Below, one piece after another: positions 8,788 through 11,127 of a DNA stretch of 11,127 nt (within the stretch, counting starts at the first letter, position 1; the number at the start of each line of letters is the position of its first letter). Source of the stretch: Desulfobacula sp. (GTDB taxonomy: Bacteria > Desulfobacterota > Desulfobacteria > Desulfobacterales > Desulfobacteraceae). The translations under genes and the position numbers were made by a program. The notes beneath the pieces were generated by a model. It was given only the letters and a program-made list of their open reading frames with translations, was not told the origin of the DNA and ran no database searches. Where the stretch lies: contig JAGLNZ010000058.1 in the NCBI GenBank assembly GCA_023139225.1, positions 1 to 11,127 on the forward strand, given 5' to 3'.

Positions 8788-9066
8788 TTATCCTTTTTCG
8801 ATCCATACAGACAGTTCGATCAGCCCGTAAGACTTTAAGATTTCTTTTAAACTTATGCCGACCCGGCTGCCCTGGCTTTCCGGGTAATCGGTATCCCACA
8901 TGAGGCGTAGTGCTAAATCGCCAAAGATTGTAACGTGACCATAGATCCTGACTTCAACAACACCCTTTGTTTCTCGAACATCTGCTGCCAGGTCCATAAG
9001 GCGAAAAAAGGCTTCTTCCTCTTTATTGGCTGCTGCTCTAAGCTTAATTTCTTCTATCCATTTCAT
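8788..9066 (-). CDS. Small conserved-looking protein of unknown function (92 aa)
   Basis: I do not recognise a named function. The 92-aa product (MKWIEEIKLRAA...) has the look of a small soluble alpha/beta protein: a strand MKWIEEIKLR, a helix around 14-30, a strand VVEVRIYGHV, a long strand or helix DLALRLMWDT, then GSRVGISLKEILKSYGLIELSVWIE. The alternation resembles a ferredoxin-like dimeric fold such as antibiotic-biosynthesis-monooxygenase relatives, and I have an impression of similar unnamed proteins in sulfate reducers; both points are weak. There are no cysteines and no obvious catalytic motif. The ATG at 9066 overlaps the end of the flavodoxin/ferredoxin gene by 23 bp, with GAG seven bases before it; an ATG two codons earlier (9072) has no room for a ribosome site. 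The overlap indicates translational coupling. It is the second gene of the sigma-54-linked unit. Confidence 0.7.
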   Translation of the reverse strand: MKWIEEIKLRAAANKEEEAFFRLMDLAADVRETKGVVEVRIYGHVTIFGDLALRLMWDTDYPESQGSRVGISLKEILKSYGLIELSVWIEKG

Positions 9067-9985
9067 AGCCATTCTCTGTTAAGGGATAAACTGCGGACTT
9101 GGGCTTCTCATTGCTTACCATGGGACCAAAACCATCTGCTGCCTTACTTAACAGTTTATTCCATTTCGCCCAGTCAGCATCAAAATAAACAGCACCTGTA
9201 GGGCAATAACGAACACACGAAGCACAATGAATGCATTCGGGTTTTCCTTTTGGAATGAATGGTCCTTTCCCGTTCAGTTCGATACGTTGAACCGGACAAA
9301 GCTTAACGCATTTACCGCAACCTTCGCACTTGTCTGAATCAATGATGAGCTTGGGATACATATGTCGCTGCCATACTTTTTCCCGGAAAATAATATGGGC
9401 TTTGATTTTAACCTTAGGACTCTGGTAAGCTAATTTGTGTGTAATATCCGCACAGTCCTCCGGCTTTTTATTTTCGAATTCTTTTATTCTGCAGGCTAAA
9501 TCTTCAATTAACGGCAATGCTTCATCTCCAGGCATCCCTTCGTTGACTGTTCTCTTTATCTGTTTTAGCTTTGATAAACAATGTGATGAATTAACCTTCA
9601 TACCTGCAACGATTATCCGCCCTGATTTCTTCAAAAGCTTTGCCCCCTCCTGGAGGGCAATCCCGGAATTAATTCCTCCATAGGTTACAAAGGGAACAGC
9701 CAATTTTCCCCATCCATTTTTCGGATGGGGAAGTGCCTTGATGATATTTTTAACATTATAATGCATATGGTGAGCATAAACCGGAGAACCGACACAAAGA
9801 AGGTCATGTTCCTTGATTGTTTTTTTTAAATATTGCCGGACATTTCTTCCATCAAACAGTTTTCTATCTCTTGCAAGATTCACACGTTGCACTTTACAAT
9901 TTTGAGCAACCAGGCTTTTTTCCAACCATCTGCTGACTTTCAAAGTGTTCCCGGAAGGGCTGAATGCTATTATTGCAACTTTCAT
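9044..9985 (-). CDS. EFR1-type flavodoxin-ferredoxin fusion (FMN domain plus two [4Fe-4S] clusters)
   Basis: Cytosolic electron-transfer protein of 313 aa. The N-terminal flavodoxin-like domain (1-170) opens with VAIIAFSPSGNTLKVSRWL, whose SPSGNT (9-14) is the FMN-phosphate loop, followed by LLCVGSPVYAHHMH (62-75) and FVTYGGINSG (99-108). The C-terminal part (about 210-270) has two classical cluster motifs: Cys220, 223, 226 with Cys230-Pro, and Cys251, 254, 257 with Cys261-Pro. Together this is the EFR1 family architecture, common in anaerobes. It would shuttle electrons between ferredoxin-level donors and an unknown acceptor. It is the first gene of a unit of four, with ATG at 9985 preceded by GGAG eight bases upstream, and a sigma-54 promoter 47-62 bp upstream of the ATG. 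All eight cluster cysteines are intact. The electron acceptor cannot be deduced; the neighbours are hydrolases rather than obvious reductases. Confidence 0.92.
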   Translation of the reverse strand: MKVAIIAFSPSGNTLKVSRWLEKSLVAQNCKVQRVNLARDRKLFDGRNVRQYLKKTIKEHDLLCVGSPVYAHHMHYNVKNIIKALPHPKNGWGKLAVPFVTYGGINSGIALQEGAKLLKKSGRIIVAGMKVNSSHCLSKLKQIKRTVNEGMPGDEALPLIEDLACRIKEFENKKPEDCADITHKLAYQSPKVKIKAHIIFREKVWQRHMYPKLIIDSDKCEGCGKCVKLCPVQRIELNGKGPFIPKGKPECIHCASCVRYCPTGAVYFDADWAKWNKLLSKAADGFGPMVSNEKPKSAVYPLTENGYEMDRRN

Positions 9986-10031
9986 AATTTTTCTCCATTA
10001 ATATATTATTACTTCTGCCTTAATCTTATAT

Positions 10032-10047
10032 TGCCAAAATTGTGCCA
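10032..10047 (-). promoter_or_regulatory. Sigma-54 (RpoN) promoter of the flavodoxin-hydrolase unit
   Basis: The minus strand reads TGGCACAATTTTGGCA. It has the invariant GG-N10-GC spacing and matches the consensus TGGCAC-N5-TTGCA with a single change (TGGCA for TTGCA) in the -12 element. The predicted start is near 10021, giving a leader of about 36 nt before the ATG at 9985. A divergent sigma-54 activator gene lies next door, which strongly supports the call. No competing sigma-70 promoter in this direction stands out. Confidence 0.85.
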
Positions 10048-10065
10048 AAATATTTTTTCTTATTA

Positions 10066-10078
10066 TATCAGTGAGTTA
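10066..10078 (+). promoter_or_regulatory. IHF-like binding site between sigma-54 promoter and enhancer
   Basis: TATCAGTGAGTTA matches the IHF consensus WATCAA-N4-TTR at every fixed position but one (G for A). It is centred about 50 bp upstream of the predicted sigma-54 start, the usual place for IHF to bend DNA so that an enhancer-bound activator can reach the polymerase. The motif is degenerate and the region AT-rich, so the evidence is mainly its position. Confidence 0.5.
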
Positions 10079-10119
10079 TAATCCTTGCTAAATTTTTCTC
10101 CAATATATCGTATAAAAAA

Positions 10120-10130
10120 ATACCATATAT
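10120..10130 (+). promoter_or_regulatory. Additional activator half-site
   Basis: ATACCATATAT repeats the left arm of the downstream palindrome (ATACCAAATAT at 10149-10159), ten of eleven bases identical, in the same orientation and 29 bp away. It has no matching TGGTA arm. Two appropriately spaced sites are common in enhancers of sigma-54 activators, so this may be a weaker second site. Confidence 0.4.
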
Positions 10131-10149
10131 TTAATATCTTTTCTAAAAA

Positions 10150-10163
10150 TACCAAATATGGTA
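10150..10163 (+). promoter_or_regulatory. Palindromic enhancer (UAS) candidate for the divergent sigma-54 activator
   Basis: TACCAAATATGGTA has TACCA/TGGTA arms and pairs at 12 of 14 positions. Its centre is about 135 bp upstream of the predicted sigma-54 start, within the usual enhancer range, and its right edge is only 11 bp before the ATG of the activator gene. Binding there could activate the leftward unit and repress or tune the activator's own gene. The assignment to this activator is inferred from position. Confidence 0.5.
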
Positions 10164-10174
10164 GATATATTCAA

Positions 10175-11127
10175 ATGGATGAGAAAGACTTTTTTATTGA
10201 GATTACTCGCAGAATCTGTGGCAGCCTGGAGATAGAAAAGGCTTTACACAGGTGCCTCATGTATATCAGAGATTTTATTCCCGCAGACCAGGCATATCTG
10301 ACCTATTATGACCCTGAGTCAGAAGTGATAAGAGTCTTTGCCATGGCTACCATAGAAGGCGGTCATCGCAGTAAAATTCGATTTCCGCTTTCACCTTCAA
10401 CCAAAACCTGGCAAATTCAGAAATCAAAGATTCAGGAGGTCTATCTGGTTAACCGACCGGAAGAGCATCCGTTGATTAAGAACGCCCTGGAATTCTTTGG
10501 AGAGGACTCGTCGCTTCTTATCATGCGCTTGATCGTGGAAAAAGAGTTTGTGGGTGCTCTGGTCCTGCGTACGGACGGTCGAGACAGGTATTCTAAGGAC
10601 CATGCCCGTTTGCTCGGCAAGCTTAATGAGTCTTTTACCATTGCCCTTGCCAACAGCCGCAAGCACCAGGAAATTCTCGAACTAAAGGATTTATTGGTTG
10701 ATGACAACCGTTATCTGAAAAATGAACTAAGTCAAAGAGATGGAGAGGAGATTATCGGAACCGAATTCGGCCTCAAAGGGGTGATGGACATGGTCCGAAA
10801 GGTAGCCCGGCTTTCCAGCCCGGTTCTATTACTTGGTGAAACAGGGACAGGAAAGGAGTTAATCGCCACAGCTATTCATAATTCCTCTGCCCGTTCGGAG
10901 GGCCCCTTCATCAAGGTAAACTGCGGGGCAATACCGGAAACACTCATTGACAGCGAACTTTTCGGCCATGAGAAAGGAGCTTTCACAGGAGCGATCACTC
11001 AAAAACGCGGGCGTTTTGAGCGAGCCCATGGCGGAACCATCTTTCTTGATGAAATCGGAGAACTTATACCTGAGGCTCAGGTAAAACTATTAAGGGTATT
11101 ACAGGAAAAAGAAATTGAAAGAGTTGG
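10175..11127 (+). CDS. GAF-domain sigma-54-dependent transcriptional activator (bEBP), 3' end outside window
   Basis: Enhancer-binding protein that uses ATP to open sigma-54 promoters. The first 317 residues are visible. An N-terminal GAF-type sensor (about 5-165) is followed by a short linker helix (165-190) and the AAA+ domain from about 192. Seen: Walker A GETGTGKE (221-228), the sigma-54-contacting loop GAFTGA (268-273) and Walker [13 protein letters not shown] (286-297, Asp292-Glu293). The overall plan resembles FhlA and NorR, but the ligand is unknown. There is no receiver domain, so it responds to a small molecule rather than to phosphorylation. The rest of the AAA+ domain and the expected Fis-type HTH lie beyond the window. 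The ATG at 10175 is the only ATG in frame in the upstream region, but it has no clear Shine-Dalgarno sequence, so expression may be low. It is divergent from the flavodoxin-hydrolase unit, which carries a sigma-54 promoter, its likely target. Confidence 0.93.
   Translation, partial: MDEKDFFIEITRRICGSLEIEKALHRCLMYIRDFIPADQAYLTYYDPESEVIRVFAMATIEGGHRSKIRFPLSPSTKTWQIQKSKIQEVYLVNRPEEHPLIKNALEFFGEDSSLLIMRLIVEKEFVGALVLRTDGRDRYSKDHARLLGKLNESFTIALANSRKHQEILELKDLLVDDNRYLKNELSQRDGEEIIGTEFGLKGVMDMVRKVARLSSPVLLLGETGTGKELIATAIHNSSARSEGPFIKVNCGAIPETLIDSELFGHEKGAFTGAITQKRGRFERAHGGTIFLDEIGELIPEAQVKLLRVLQEKEIERV

Noticed and set aside
8066..8899. Longer 277-aa reading of the soluble hydrolase from ATG 8899
   Set aside because: It overlaps the upstream gene by over 100 bp, adds a leader that does not look like a hydrolase, and has a far weaker start signal than GTG 8755.
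7127..9985. Possibility that the hydrolases plus the flavodoxin form a split flavodiiron (NO or O2 reductase) protein
   Set aside because: Flavodiiron proteins need an HxExDH iron site; these proteins have HxHxDH and HxDxDH and look like hydrolases, and the flavodoxin is part of an EFR1 ferredoxin fusion.
10424..10707. Minus-strand open frames of 80 and 88 codons inside the activator gene
   Set aside because: The plus-strand frame across this stretch encodes a continuous GAF-AAA+ protein with all expected motifs.

Overview
The window looks like a chromosomal segment from an AT-rich, Gram-negative anaerobe, most likely a sulfate-reducing member of the Desulfobacterota (Desulfobacteraceae-like). 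This is an inference. It rests on the mix of a TtrS-like hybrid sensor kinase, a HAMP-poor chemoreceptor, a flavodoxin/ferredoxin fusion protein and a sigma-54 activator, plus the style of the protein sequences. No rRNA, tRNA, CRISPR array, insertion sequence or phage gene is visible. Every gene is on the minus strand except the last one.

Layout from left to right. (1) 1-960: the N-terminal half of the chaperone gene htpG, cut by the window edge, with a plausible sigma-70 promoter at 1018-1045. (2) 1092-5934: a two-gene signalling unit read right to left. It holds a 943-aa membrane hybrid histidine kinase with a TtrS/PhnD-like periplasmic sensor, GAF, kinase and receiver domains, followed 34 bp later by a double-Cache methyl-accepting chemotaxis protein. 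(3) 6063-6965: a ten-helix EamA/DMT transporter. (4) 7127-9985: a compact four-gene unit. In transcription order it encodes an EFR1-type flavodoxin-2[4Fe-4S] ferredoxin protein, a ~92-aa protein of unknown function, a soluble metallo-beta-lactamase-fold hydrolase with an HxDxDH motif, and a membrane-anchored metallo-beta-lactamase-fold hydrolase with a classical HxHxDH motif. (5) 10175 to the right edge: a divergently read GAF-AAA+ sigma-54 activator (bEBP), truncated by the window.

The most interesting part is the 189-bp divergent region between 9985 and 10175. On the minus strand it carries a near-consensus sigma-54 promoter (TGGCACAATTTTGGCA, GG-N10-GC) facing the four-gene unit. An IHF-like site lies just upstream. 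About 135 bp upstream of the predicted start site is a TACCA-N4-TGGTA palindrome with an additional half-site, exactly where an enhancer for the neighbouring activator would be expected. Together these suggest a self-contained, signal-responsive module: the GAF activator senses an unknown small molecule and switches on a redox protein, two metallohydrolases and an unknown small protein. The transporter gene downstream may be co-transcribed or separate, since the 161-bp gap holds a perfect 14-bp palindrome and only a weak promoter candidate. The substrate of the module cannot be read from the sequence.
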